From NCBI GenBank assembly GCA_037179515.1, contig JAXCGZ010009473.1, positions 80,001 through 144,000 of the forward strand: a stretch of 64,000 nucleotides of DNA, given 5' to 3'. How positions within the stretch are numbered: the first letter of the stretch is position 1; each line of letters begins with the position of its first letter. Below, in pieces: positions 37,470 to 51,410 of this stretch. A program made the translations under genes and the position numbers. The notes below the pieces were generated by a model. The model ran no database searches. It saw only the letters and a list, made by a program, of their open reading frames with translations, and was not told where the DNA came from. This DNA comes from Halocaridina rubra (lineage: Eukaryota; Arthropoda; Malacostraca; Decapoda; Atyidae).

Positions 37470-40400
37470 AATTCCCCATATACATCACGATTAAACTAGT
37501 GGAGTTCTGTTCAGGTTCTTGAGCTGAAATTTCAATAATCTCTTTTCATCTAAACTTCCCAAAAGATGCCACCTCCCTTACAACCTACAGAATTATTCGC
37601 CAATAACCAGAGCTACTTAGAATTTTATTGTCAACAGGCCCAATGCGTACAGCATTAAATACATTATGCATATAATTAAAATACCTGTGATGTTAGCAGT
37701 AAAAGAAGAAAAATTACCTAGTACAAGAATCAATATGTTGTTGTAAAGAATGCTTTTTTTTTCTTTCTAAATTATCTATACTGTATGTGTTATTAATTCT
37801 CTCTTCCCTTATTATGGCGAAAAACATTTATATCTCTCTGGCTTAATTCTTCATCCGGAGAAGACGAGGAAAATTCGTTTGATATCGATTTCTCTGCATT
37901 AGAATCATGTTCCAGTATCCAATATGAAATACGTTTTTATAAAGCCTTTACTATAACGCTTAGCACAATAGCTTACATATAACGTACTATTGCTCTTACT
38001 TTTGCTTACTACAATATAAAGAGCACTAGTGGTCTCCACATTCCTCCAATGCAAGAGCTTTTGGGGATTGACTGACCGGCCTGATACTAGCAAAAGGTCA
38101 AAGCAATCACATTACGTCGCATTTCGTCAACAGACATATTTACAATTATCTTTAATTGGTTGGTAAGCAAGAAAACGTTCATTGGAGCTATTTAAGCTAT
38201 ATGAAGTAAAAAAAAAGTACTGAGTCGCTGAGAAAACTCGATGAGTTTATTTGTTCTTTTATGCACATATCTTCACTTAATCTGAATTAAATCACCTCTG
38301 AGGATTTGATTTAACATTGTGTGAGTGTGTTTTTAGATTACTTTGGCGAGAGAGATTATTACTTCTAGCACTTTATTAGTGGATTATGATTAAAATTTCT
38401 GTTGTGTCCTAGTGAGGGGGGATATTTATAACACACTGGCCAAGACAAGAGGTGAGTAAAGGAGTCAATGATATTAACCTTTGCTCTTCTTGGGTACTAA
38501 GGTATTACTGTTTCAAGATCATGCTATAAAGATATTTGGTTTACTAAGCAGCATTTTGTCTTGCATTTTCAGTCTCAGTTAGATTATTGAGTGTAGTTCT
38601 CGAGCTAGCCTGCCTAAAGGGCTTACTCTGCCATCACTTTTTTGAAAGAGCTAGCTTAAAACCTATAAACCACGAAAAATATGAATGCAGGGAGGCTAAA
38701 CGCAATATTGATTCTGTTGGCTATGGGGTACTTAGAGTGTGACTTTTTAGATTTGCACATAGATGCGTGTTAATAAATAGGCTAACGTTAATGAAAAAAT
38801 GTATTTAAAACAAAAATGATATATACAAATGAGATCAATTTGAAAAGTAAGGATAAATTTGTATTGTTTGCTTATTAACAGTTGAGTAACAAGGGAATAA
38901 GTTCCCTTGTGAATATCTATTTTACACTGAATTTAATAAGTGAGTATAATGATGACGATAACTAAAAGCAAGATAACCTACTGTAACTTTTTGTTGTCTC
39001 TTGGTTTTTCTTTACTTGATTTATGTGTAATTCTCTCCTAATGCCATGTCATTTCTTGAAAGTTCACCTATAAGAGTTTGCTGTCTACAGTGCTCTGTCA
39101 GAATATGGAGTTGTATTACTCTGAAGGTTTTCTTGATATATCAAATATCTTTTTAAGGGATAGCGATCAAGTACTCAAGGAATTGAATATAATTCAAAAG
39201 GCATCCCAAAACTATTGATGGGTAAGGAATTATCGTCAGCGACCAAAGACTGTTGTACCTGCTGGAATTATTTCATAAAAATAAATTTGCTAAGACTGCA
39301 TGCAGGTGATATTCCAGTTAGCAAACTATTTAGCATGCACAATGTTGAGGCGCTTAAATGTTGTGTAAATATTAATATCTCCTTTGGTTTCATAATGATC
39401 TTATATGCCTAGAGGCTTGTGATTCTTTCAAGGTGTATTCGTTACACATCTCTTATTATCCAATTACATCGAGTAGACACAACACTCCCCATCTCTGTTT
39501 TTCTTTACTTTCTTTCTCACTTTCTTTGTGCGCAGGCCCTGAGGGCAATTTTCTTTGCCTGTCCTGCTATCGCACTTAAGGAAAAATATTATGATTATTA
39601 ATTGCACCAGTGCTTCTAAGCGTCTTCAAACCTTACATTGTGCTTCCTCTCTGTGCTGTGTTGATTCTACATATGACGGTTCTTATAGTATATTTTCCAC
39701 TACAGAAGCGTAGAATATATTATGCACTCACTGCAATGACACCTTTAGTCTAGTAAGCAGATGCTATTAGATTATTCTTACCTGGTGTTAATATTAATAT
39801 TGGTCATTACAAAATTATGTGCATAAAGAAGATTTAATTTCTCCCATACAGTTCTAGAATTTCACTGAATAACTGAATAAGTCTGAAGAAAGTTGGTTTA
39901 TTACGGTTTTGGCAATTGAAAATGGATTCCTTGTTGCATAAACAATGTGGTTGGGGGGTGACGTCTTTCATGGAGCATATACTCCACATCCGTTTCATGG
40001 CCCTCCTTTATTGTTCCATTCAATGAGTGCCATGTTATCAGGTGCAAACATCTCCTTTCCTAAGTAAGATTTCATTCAAGAATGTTGACAGTATATTAAT
40101 TCTTATATACATGGCAAATTCTTAGGCTACATTGTGCAAAGTAGTTTGTTTATTTTAACATCAGCTCTTTGGTAAAAATTATAGTCTTCCTACATTTCTT
40201 ATAGATCAATCATGCTTGGGAAGTGTCTGTCCTGGCCAAAAAGCAGTGCAGATACTTTTTAAAAATACTTATTTTTGTGTGTTGCTACATGCATCAATAT
40301 TAGAATCTATAACGGAGTTATTCCTTTTATTTCCATATCTAAAATCATACGTAATGTGTGAGCGCAAGAGCCTAGATACTTCTTCTTTAGATCTGTGCCG

Positions 40401-41200
40401 TTTGTCATCCAGCATCTTCTCTGAAAGTTTTGTTTCTTAATCTGGTTCTTATCCTTCCCTTGGCTGACTCTAGGGAATGTTAAAGGCAAGAAAACACAGG
40501 TACACAATCATACACGTATTTTATTTTATAACTTACAAGCTTTAAAAGTACTCAAACCCTAAGTAGGAGTACAGGCTTGATTCTTATAAAATCATTTTCT
40601 CTTTCTGCAGTACTTTCTTGTTGATCACACTCACTTTCCTAACATGGAAGTAACACACTGTAAAACCAGTTATTGTACTACACTTCTATAACTACGTATG
40701 AATTTATATATTTCAGTAATGTACACCTGCATATATGTCTCTATCTCATACTCATATTTTTCCTTGTGCTAAGTATGACCAACATTGCATCCTGATAACT
40801 ATCCTAGAGGATAAAACTCGTGTTAATATATTTTATGAGTAATTAACTATGACTATGATTAAGTGAGATTTGCAATACAAAATAAATTTTGTCTACATAC
40901 GTTCGTTTACTTCTTTTTTATTTTTTGTAGAAACTGCCAATACAGTATTTATAAACCCCAACACTGTTCTGTGCAACTTTTAACAAAAAATTCTTGATAA
41001 ATCTTATCAAAGTAACCATATTCATCATAGCATAGTCACCTTAATCATTTTAATTGGAAGTTCCTGATTTTCATGTACACTATATCTTAAGTATATCTGT
41101 ATAAATCTATGCCAAACTTTGATTGGTAGCTTAATTTTAAATAGAATGCTAACAATTTTACTAAGGTTCTCTCATTTTCTTCTTATAAAAAATAAAAAGA
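37470..41200. other. Unique AT-rich sequence, little recognised
   Basis: No convincing exon. 39430-39565 resembles the 3' end of the Jockey-like family (TTACACATCTCTTATTATCC, CACTCCCCATCTCTG, GAGGGCAATTTTCTTTGCCT) and is probably a small relic. Confidence 0.5.
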
Positions 41201-41201
41201 C

Positions 41202-41258
<57 letters not shown>

Positions 41259-41278
41259 GTAATAATAATAATAATAAT
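41202..41278. repeat. (ATA)n microsatellite
   Basis: About 25 units with one AGT interruption. Confidence 0.97.
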
Positions 41279-41279
41279 C

Positions 41280-44200
41280 AGGCTCAAAGATGTGTTTAAC
41301 AGTAGACGACCAGTGATATGCAATTGTAAAAGGAAAGGAAGATGGGGAAAACATATATGGTATTTTGTCATATGTAGATTATATGTATATTAGCACAAGT
41401 TACATATTTTTATCAAAAGGGAACTTTCTGAATCAGCATAATAAGTCTAATGGACTGGAATAGGACTGAAGACCTACTGGTTATCGATACAGTTTATCAG
41501 ATAAGTTCACTGACAAACTTTTTTAATAATACAGCATCAGCTCTTAAAGAGACATTCATTATTTTCTGGTATATAGATAAATTGTAAACGCTTCCAATAA
41601 AGTTCCCATAATAATTTATAACAATTTCTGTCTGTGTCAAAAGTTCTTTTCGTTTTTAGTGGTATCGTCTGGAAATACAAAACCATTGCTATATGATAAC
41701 ATTACTCCAGTTATTACAACATACTTAGGCCAATTCCTATAAGCATGAGGTACAAAGAAAGTAAAGTCAAAGTAACTTCTAGAAATAATTATTGAAACAG
41801 TAGTCATCTATATTAAAGAAATTCTGAATTTACACGCAAAACTGAAATGACACTCACTTAAAAGTTACAGTACTTGGCAATTATAGATAGTACTTACTCG
41901 TAAACTTGTATTTTTCATTGAGTGGTTTCATCTCATAACAAGGACTAATTGCAATAACTCATTAAGTCCAGCCTAGATACATAACAGCATTATAAAATTG
42001 CTTGGGGTCCAATATTTCAAATATTTTTCAATATCATGCTAAAGTGGCTTTACATTTTAGAGAAGAATGTGATGGATGACATAATTTGGGCTAGACTCAA
42101 AAAATTAATAGTATTAATAGATGAAGAGAGAAGGACACACAGTTACAGATCTTTGCCTCTTTTGTAATCCAAGTACAGTATGTACGCAGATTAATATGCA
42201 TGTCTGCTGTAGTATGTAGACTACAAAAAGAGCCCTACACTACTAATAAACTTAATTTACAAATTAAACAATAACATATCTATCATAAAATGATTATGTG
42301 CTTTACTTTAAACATCTCAATGAATTCATTATATGCAAGTTTAATGATTACAAATACAGTAATTTCTTGTAAGGTATAAAAATGGGTAATAAAATATTAT
42401 TTAAAAGAAAAGTATATTCTAGGATTTACCTTGTATAAGTAAAGATAAGATGTAAAATATAAATATACCATAGGAATTTGATGAACACTGAAGCAAGAAG
42501 ATAGAGAGTTTTCCATGTATGAAATTAAGACATAAGTGTTTTCATATACAGTACATGAATTTACCAGAGGATAACGTTACAAATAATTTCACGAACAGAT
42601 TGAAAAAAGTTTATCCTTAACTGTACATAGTCATATGTTCATCAAACTTCACATTTTTACACCATTTGAGTAAAGCACTATTATATATAAAAGTACTGAC
42701 TAGAGGTCCAAAGAAAACATACTGTAATCATAATGACAAATGCTATCGTAACAAATTAAAATTACTCTTAGATAATCAACTACATAAAAAAAGTAAATTC
42801 TAAACTAAAGTTATTGAAAATACATGCACAAATTTTTTTTTTTGGAGGGCATCAGTATATACATCTAAATATTCATCATTTAATCCATTACCTAGGTGAG
42901 AATAAGTATACAGATTTATATTTAGTTTTATAAAGATATGCAAAAATGGATGGCAAGCGCCATAATCATAAAATTTGTTGCAGTCAGCCAGTTACTTAAT
43001 TTTTCATGCTCTCAGATATTCAGAGATATGAACTTGTCCAATCCCTGTTAAGAACAGTTACCTTAGGATACTAAGAATACGGAAAAAGTTAAAAACAAAA
43101 TGCTTAATACAGAGATTATTGCATTTTTATTAATGCAACGACCTTCTCATACAGTTAATGTCGGGTTAAAAAGTGATAGCAGCCCTAGTATTTTGAACGC
43201 CATACCAGTTTCTGGTCAAAAACTAGCAAAGATACTTCATCACCACTGAACATGGATAACTAAGTAAATAGCTGACAAGGATTTGCATATCAGTCTAAAT
43301 GCATTAAGAACAGAGTATCTAATCCTACTCGTTAGGTATAATAAAATTTTACAGAATAAATTTATAAATAGGAAATTCATTTTGTTTCATATCTAAGCTT
43401 CTAAGTTTTGCAAAGTCTGATAAAACTTAGTAATCCGGAAGTCTATAAAATATTTGCATTAATGTAGCTTCAGATAAATATTTTGCATTACCAGATACTA
43501 ATTTGGAATTGAAAATAATTGTCTTGGGTTACCTCAGGGGTGAACTGGCTTATGTAAATCTTGAATAATATGAAATTTCTGTTCAGTATCTTGTACATAC
43601 CATTTCTTAAATATGAATTATAAACAAATAAACTTTTAGGTACTGTAGTGCTGATTTACAACTGCTAAATTATGAAGTATAAACCTTTATGTAGTGTAGT
43701 ATTATTATACTATTAAAAAACATTACATATTACATTAATATAATAATTTAATATTACTTAAATAATGAGTATTTTTATGACAGTGTACTAGTGGAAGCAT
43801 TCATCCTGAGCTCAAAACTAAAGTTATATTAGGAATTTAGTATAGCAAACGTTAGAAATGACATTATTATGTACAAATCCTCATTGAAAAATATGTATGT
43901 GGATCATATAAGTGCTGATGTTATCCTGAATAATCCACTAATGTCATCATATATTGCTGTTTTTAGTAGCAACAGCAATAGTGTTCTTAGGATCATATTT
44001 TCTAAAATGAATTTATGAAAAATTTTACAAGAACTGCAATGATACTGACATAGCTTTTGAGGTAATGTAAAAAAAGAATTGCCCAGGAAATTGTATGTTG
44101 TGTGTGTTACACGATAAGCTAAAGAGGAGGATTGTTTTAACGTTCGTAAACATTGTCTGCTTCACTGGGGAGGTCCATATAACATAATCAGAGCCAGATA

Positions 44201-47200
44201 AACATACAATGGAATTTGCTGTAGCTTTTTTAATTTAATGAGTTCCGTGTAACTACATCATTAAACATATTCGAAATAAAATTAATATTAACTGTATTCA
44301 TATAACTTAGCTCCTTCAGAGGGTAGCTGGCAAGGTTTTGGGTAAGAGTTGGATATTTTTCAGTGCACAGATATGGTATTCAGTGCACAAAGGACAATAT
44401 GCATTTGGATGAAGTATATATACTATAGCATATAAACTTTTGAAAACAGATATATGAAGTGGAAGATAATAGAAGACAAAGTTCATGGTATCAGTTTTTT
44501 ATTTTAATTTCATAAAAGTGGGAAAAGATGTAGACGAAGAAGAAGACAGCATATGACTCACATGTATTCTCTCCAGGATAGTGGATGACTTACATGTGTG
44601 CTCTTAAGGATGGTAGGTGAACTATATGCATGTTCTTGAAAAAGTGTTTTCAATATTTTATAAGTAGCAGTCATGGTTTCCCAAAAGCCAACATTCAACA
44701 AACCCATCCCTTAAAGCCTCTTCTTACCTCCCCGGCCCACCACATCCTACAAAAACCTTTCCAAGCCAAAAGCTAAGAAACATGTATTGCAAAATATTTT
44801 TCTTTTAAAAAGTTATTGGCCCTTGACAGTCAAGGATGAAAGCATTACCCACCACTTAAGGGCTAATGCTGATCTGCAACAGTACAATTGGCCTAAATAG
44901 ATTGTCTCTGCTCGAGCTAACATGAGGAGTTCATAGGAATGATAAAGAATGCATTAACTATAAGCAGTAAAGAAAGAGGCTCCCATGCACAGTGCGGTAT
45001 CATTGCAGTTCCAACAAACTCTATCCATGCACACAATTACCTATCCTGCATTTGTATAATACTTGTACATAACTCAGAATTACAGTGGATTATTTATCTG
45101 ATATAAAATTGTATGTATTTTATACTTTTTTCCATTGATATGTATCCTACTTATCATTAAACTTGCAGATCTGTATGATCTTGCATTGGTAGAATTAATC
45201 GTTTACAAGTTCAGTCTTCTATCAAATTACATAATACCCTTTTTATTGTTCTATAATGTTATACATAAAACCACTGATAGAACAGTTTTTTACTAATGAA
45301 AACTCAGGAGCACATGATGTTATTACTTGAAACTAATTGTTTAAAAAAACATTCAAGTAATGCAATATAAAAGTCTAGATTTATTGTATTAAAGTAAGAC
45401 CAATTCATATAAAATGGCTGATATCATATATGAAAATAAGTGATGCATACCTTTTAACATAAAAGGGAAAATATTGTATAACAATTACTAAACTACGGCA
45501 GTTATTCTGTAAATTGCTAGTTAGACCAAAGTAGCAAACTTGGGTCAAACTCGAGAAACTATAAAAATGTGGCATTCAAAATGTGTCATTTGAATCCTCA
45601 AGCTCCTCTACACATGAATTCCAATTTATTACCAAAATAAGTGTATTAATCTAGTGTTTTTACTTCACATCAAGATCTGTTACATAGTTTACTTATACAA
45701 CACAATATTTTCCAGCACTGATGCTCCCATATTGATAACTTCCTCATTACGTAACTGAATTTTGGACACAAATATCCTTTCACAAATCTCATTTTGGCAA
45801 CTGAAATATCATCATGATTTTAGTACTGAATTTACCCTTTATATAAAGGATGAATATCTCCCATATATATTTCTGCAACTGTCACAAATTATTTTTGAAT
45901 ACAGTAATGAATAAGCGGTACTGTAAATGGCAGTACCTAGACGTCAAAACACAAGCCTGCACCATAACGATAATGAGAATTAAGAATGGTGTGGGTTAAC
46001 TCTTTCTAAATTAGGATGAAGAACCCAAATCCCCTCCATCCTAACATCAGACTCTGAGATTAACATGTTACTATTTTTTTTATAGTCTATGCATCATTCA
46101 CGAGAGGTGTATGTGCCTCTTATTAGAAATTAAAACATTAGCACTCTAATTGCAGAAAAATAGCAAAAAAAAAAAAAAAAAACTCACTATACACAGTCAC
46201 TAAGGACTAAGGACAGTATAAACTTCTGTACACTATTTACATGGAAAAAAATCTCCTAAACTGATGATCCATGGATTCTGGCTTTGAATATCATTTGTAT
46301 TGAAAATATTGGCATATACAGAAGACAGCAAATGCAGTACACCTAATAATATACTGTATAGCTAGGCACAGAAAAAGATTTGTTTGCAGAAAAAAAAATC
46401 TATTACACTTTTTGTCTTACTGCAGTCAAATAATGACTGTGGTAGAGAAAATAAACATAACATCCATTTTCTAACGCTGCCATGAGAACTGCTGTCATGT
46501 GTTACATCACTGGCTCCCCTGGCTAGTGTCGGTTAAACAGTTGTTCAAATTTCTGAAATGGAAGTTGGGGTGCTTAATATCAAGAGCATATCGTAATATC
46601 ATCCACAACAGTTTAATACCAAAAGTATATCATATCAAACACAACACAATAGAAAATTTTTTTGCTCCAAGAATACTAATATTAGTACGCAGGTACACTT
46701 ACACTTATGTTATCTATTGTGTATGACCATCTTAATACTGTACCTCATAAAATATTTATGGGTATTTTATATAGATGACAGTGTGATGAATTTGTAATTG
46801 CTGGAATCATACAAAAATGTTCATCACTGGAACACTTCTGCTAATGCTACAGTAGAACACAATTTCTTTTTACAAGAAGTATCATACTCATTATAACCAT
46901 TCATAAAAACATTCAACAATTAATATTAATTTTCTTTTACAGAAGTGATTAACATCCGTTAGCTCTACTTGCAATTATAACTATGCAGTGGAGTTTCATT
47001 AATAATAACTAATATGTTCAGCTCTATTATAACTTAATTTTCTTTGCATACATCCCATTAACATATAGTTTTGTAATACACATGATGTGGAAGAGTTATT
47101 AATATTAAGTAAAATTTGTTGTCCAAGAATTTCGTCAAGAGAAAATCTGTAATATCTACTTTATCTATATCCTTCCTGGTTGAATACATAGTTCCTTACT

Positions 47201-48850
47201 TAATTCACACATTTTATTTTTAACTTCAGAATATGTATTATGAAAGGTGTGAGGATAATATCTTGACACCCGATGAAAATAAGAGAGATACTCTCAAATT
47301 ATGTACATGCTAAAATGTTACAGTACTTTCCAATTAATTTTATACATTTTTCTATCTATTTCATTTGTATTACCAGCAAATACTCTAATTAGTCTAAAGT
47401 ATTCCAAAACCTTTATATATGCTTGAAAATAAGCATATTACATATTGTCAAAAGAAAAATGAGCTTATAAGGCACTGTTGGTCGTGCCATATACCATTCA
47501 TATTATACTACCTTGAAGGGCCCCTCTTAAGACCTTGAAACGGGAATTCCATAGATTATGGTATATGGTATCAGAATCACTTTTAGCAGAGAAATTACAG
47601 CTTAGAAATATCATTCATCACATGTAACACCTCAGACAATTGTGACAAATTAAAGGTACAATACAAAGAACTGGAAGATGATGCCTATAGTAGCATTGTT
47701 AATTTGGACTCTTGTGGCATATACAAACTTAATAAAAGCCAGGTTAAATGCATGAGATAGTGCGAGCAATAATAAAACAAAAGCACGCAAGACAAACCTT
47801 GAAGTAAAATAATGGGTTAAAGAAAAGATGAGAGCAAGGAGGAGTTGAGGTACAAGAAAAGAAGAATGAGGTTTTAGATTAGTGTTTAACTATACACATT
47901 CTGCTTGAAGAGACTTACTAACACACAAAAAAGAAAAATAAGGAAAAATATTCAAATAAAAGGATTAGGAACGAATTATCAAAAGTGAGGTATTATCAAA
48001 ATCACAAGTTAGATACACTAATACCATAATCAGCAGGGTATACTTATATTACTAAAATCATCGGACTCCAAATACGAAGGGGAAAAAAATTACCTCTACC
48101 TCCTTTTTCAGTGCATGGAAGCCAACATTGGAACTAAAATAAATCTCTTATGAAAAAATTAAAACAAATACATTCTCCTTGGGAGGAAAACGGAATCCAG
48201 CCATATATGTTGTGGAACTGATAAAGTCCAGTCAAGCTCCAATACCTGGTACTGTGAAGCCACTTCATTCAATACTGATAAAAGTTGAATACAAACAGAG
48301 GAAGATATTGTTTTCTTGTCACTCAAGAGATTAGAGGTAAATGGTAAAATGGGTTTCCTAGTAAGATATAACACTCCGTAACTAAGGCTGACAGAAGTTC
48401 CAGAGGGGAAAGAAATAAGACACTGCAGAAGGAACCACATATGGATTAGTGGATGACAGTAAAACTTTCACTAACACCACCTCTGTGTGGTTGAAGCATT
48501 CTCAGCTTTTTTAGTGGACTTCTACCCCTAAGAGAGTAATAATAAAGCAATTACCATAGATTCACTGCTGTATGTTTTTGAAAAGACATCATATAAATGT
48601 CTTTTTAAAGAATATGAAGAAAAAGGTTATAAGAAGGGTGTTCATAGTTCTAATTAGTTTCTTAGCCTTTGAAAATTATCTTTCAACATGCTACCATATA
48701 CTACTAAAGCAAACAAACCGAAAGAGCGAGTGACAAAATATTACAAGGACAGGATTAGCATCTCATAAACCTTGCAGTCCATACCGAGGAGTTACTTCAT
48801 ATTTGCTTGGTTATATACTTGGTTATACATACCCAGTACACACTCATCCT
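41280..48850. other. Long stretch of unique AT-rich sequence without genes or recognised repeats
   Basis: No transposon motif, no long array and no convincing open frame; a 93-codon - strand frame at 48159-48440 has no recognisable motif. It could be intron or a long 3' UTR of the - strand gene whose last codons may lie at 54130-54285. Confidence 0.5.
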
Positions 48851-50760
48851 AGTGTGTGCAGGATTCAGTTTATATTTCTTATTAACTGCTCTACAGGAGT
48901 GCTGTCAACAACAGCACTCCAGGTGGAGCAGAAGTTGTATTTTCACATACACAAGTGTTAAGGCTCTTCGTTCCTAACTTCCAAATATTGTTAAGAGTTG
49001 AATTTTTATTCAGAATGAAAAATATTTTGTAGTGAACAGTGTGAAATACAATACATACTTCATTGAGATCACATCTTAGTCTGCGAGTGCTTAATGAGAC
49101 CCACAGCTTTAATTCAGTCATGGTAAGTACACCTCCTGACAGATGGGATGAGTTTTGTAGTCCTTGCTTTAACTCTTTCAAGTCAGCCCATGTCTTCCCT
49201 AAGTGTAGGTTCTCAAAACTGCACAGCATATTCCAAAATATGCTATATTAGTTTATTATATAATGTAAGAACAATCTCTTTATTCTTACAGAATTTTAAT
49301 TCAGACCGAAATTTTTTTTGTAGTGAACATTGTGAAATACAATAAGCACTGTACCTCAATGAGAAAACGTCTTAGTCTGCGAATTTTTATTGAGGCCCAC
49401 AGCCTGCATTCAATCCTTGTAAGTAAACCTCCTAATAGATGGAATGATTTTTGTAGTCCTTGCTTGAACTTTTTCAAGTCGACCTATGTCTTTCCTAAGT
49501 GTAGGTGACAAAAACTGCAGAGGATATTCCCAAATTGGCTATATTAATTTATTATATAATGTAAGACCAATCTCTTTATTTCTATGGTGGAACTGCCTCT
49601 GAATTTAGCCTAATAGTTTCTGGCCTTTCTTTCCATATCTATGTACTGCTTGGAAAATTTCAGATCATGGCTTATTAGTCCACCTAAGTATTTCCCAAAC
49701 CAGTTGTCTTGAGAGATTTGCCCAAGAGTGAATAGAGTGTCCTTGGATTTGCATGGCCAATATGCAATTACTATGTCTCAGATCATACCTACACCCTACA
49801 CATGTCTGCTTGGAATTTCTCAGAACCTTCAGGACTGATAACATTTGCTCCGATTTATATGTCATATGCAAATTTTGAGATCACACTCAGTAGATCAATA
49901 TCTACATTGTTTTAAGTAGATGATAAACAAGAGTAAAACAAAGACTGTTGTATTGGAACTCCAGAAGTGATTGAGGTCCAGCCAGAAGAGGTTCCATTAA
50001 TGACTACACGTTGTATTCTATACTTTAGCCAGTTTTCAATTCAGAGTGAAATTTCACTGTTGCTACCCAGGGCATGCCCCTTTGACAGTACTCTGAGGTC
50101 AGACACACTTTGTTAAATACTTTTTGAAAGTCTAGGTAAAAGATATCTATTGCTTTACTTTTGTCATATTCGCTCAGCAATTTAAGGAAAACTTCAAGGA
50201 AGCTGGTCAGTTATGATCTGCGCCACCTGAATCCATACTGTGAATCTAAAATTAGGTTTTGATTTTTTTAGTTTCGACAGTCCGGTCTACAATTATTCCT
50301 TCTAACATCTTTCCTACGCTATTTGAAATTTATTTTTCACATAGAATTTGGTCTGAATGGTCTCCTATTATTTTTTTATAGAAATGGGAATAGAGGAATC
50401 ATGTCCAGCTAGGTCACAGTATTGCTGCTGGGTATGTGACTGATTATACCTCGATGGCTAGCAGTTGCCTGGGTACTTACTATCGACATTTTCAACAAAA
50501 TGAGTCCTTCATTTCAGCTTGCTTCATTGGCTTTTGAAGAATGTCCTTTCCTGATCCTTGCATGATGTGACATAATAGCCTGTTGTAGACTCTTGACTCT
50601 TATGATTTGAAAGAACAACTTACTGTCAGCAGTAAAGAGTGCATTCCATTTGTCCAAATACTGTACCATCATCAGTTCCACAAGTGTTGTTAATAAATTG
50701 ATTTGATAGCAGGCTTTCCAGAACATCACGATGACTGTAAAACTACTATTTTCATCTTGA
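48850..50760 (-). pseudogene. Degenerate LINE reverse transcriptase (second CR1-like family)
   Basis: - strand reading with many stops: SKLFFQIIRVKSLQQAIMSH (about 50600, RT finger), IISPEGSEKFQADM-like connection (about 49840), LLHIGHANP, SLKTTGLGN, then EYAVQF..PTLREDMG..LERV (about 49210) and SAPPGVLLLTALL (about 48900). The thumb part occurs twice (49020-49260 and 49310-49560). It differs from the 20-kb family in sequence, and no catalytic motif survives. Confidence 0.7.
49015..49585. repeat. Tandem duplication of about 290 bp inside the LINE relic
   Basis: GTAGTGAACAGTGTGAAATA recurs as GTAGTGAACATTGTGAAATA. TCTTAGTCTGCGA, TTTGTAGTCCTTGCTT and TATTATATAATGTAAGA also appear in both, with clear divergence. 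Confidence 0.85.
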
Positions 50761-50775
50761 GCTGGATTTACGGTT

Positions 50776-51410
50776 TCTAAACAGTATCTGGAGTTGTGGA
50801 AAGATGCAGATAGGCTCCTCCTCCCTTCCTAGACCTTCAAGCATGAAATCTATTCAGTAAAACAGTTCTCGTGGGTTATATCTTAACTGTTGAATTACTT
50901 GTGTGCTTGTATCTGACCTAAAGATATTGTTGAGGCAAGTAACAACCAAATACACCTGATGAGTAAGTAGATAAGGGCAAAATGTCTTCTGTACTCAGTG
51001 TGGTGTGTCCTGCTTATGAATATCTCACTAATGCAGTCCCAATCCATATCTATTTTGAGAGATATCGAAGTTGAAAAAAAATCCAATGGAGCATCTAAAC
51101 AGTGTCTGGAGTTGTGAAAAGATGCAGATAGGGTCCTCCTCTCTTCCTAGACCTTCAAGCATGATATCTATTCAATGAAACATTTTTCGTGGGCTATCTC
51201 TTAACTGTTGAATTACTTGTGTGCTTGTATCTGACCTAAAGATATTGTTGAGGCAAATAACAACCAGATACACCTGATGAGTCAGTAGATAAGGAATAAA
51301 TGTCTTCCATACTCAGTGTGGTGTGTCCTGCTTATGAATATCTCACTAATGCAATCCCAATCCATATCTATTTTGAGAGATATCGAAGTTGCAAGAAAAT
51401 CCAATGGAGC
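50776..51410. repeat. Tandem duplication, about 318-bp unit x2
   Basis: CTAAACAGTATCTGGAGTTG (50777) and CTAAACAGTGTCTGGAGTTG (51095) start two copies that stay closely similar to AAAATCCAATGGAGCATC. On the - strand one frame has IDMDWDCISEIF, like the linker of LINE ORF2, so it may be the upstream end of the preceding relic. Confidence 0.9.

Noticed and set aside
48159..48440. 93-codon - strand open frame
   Set aside because: No recognisable domain; length is compatible with chance in this composition.
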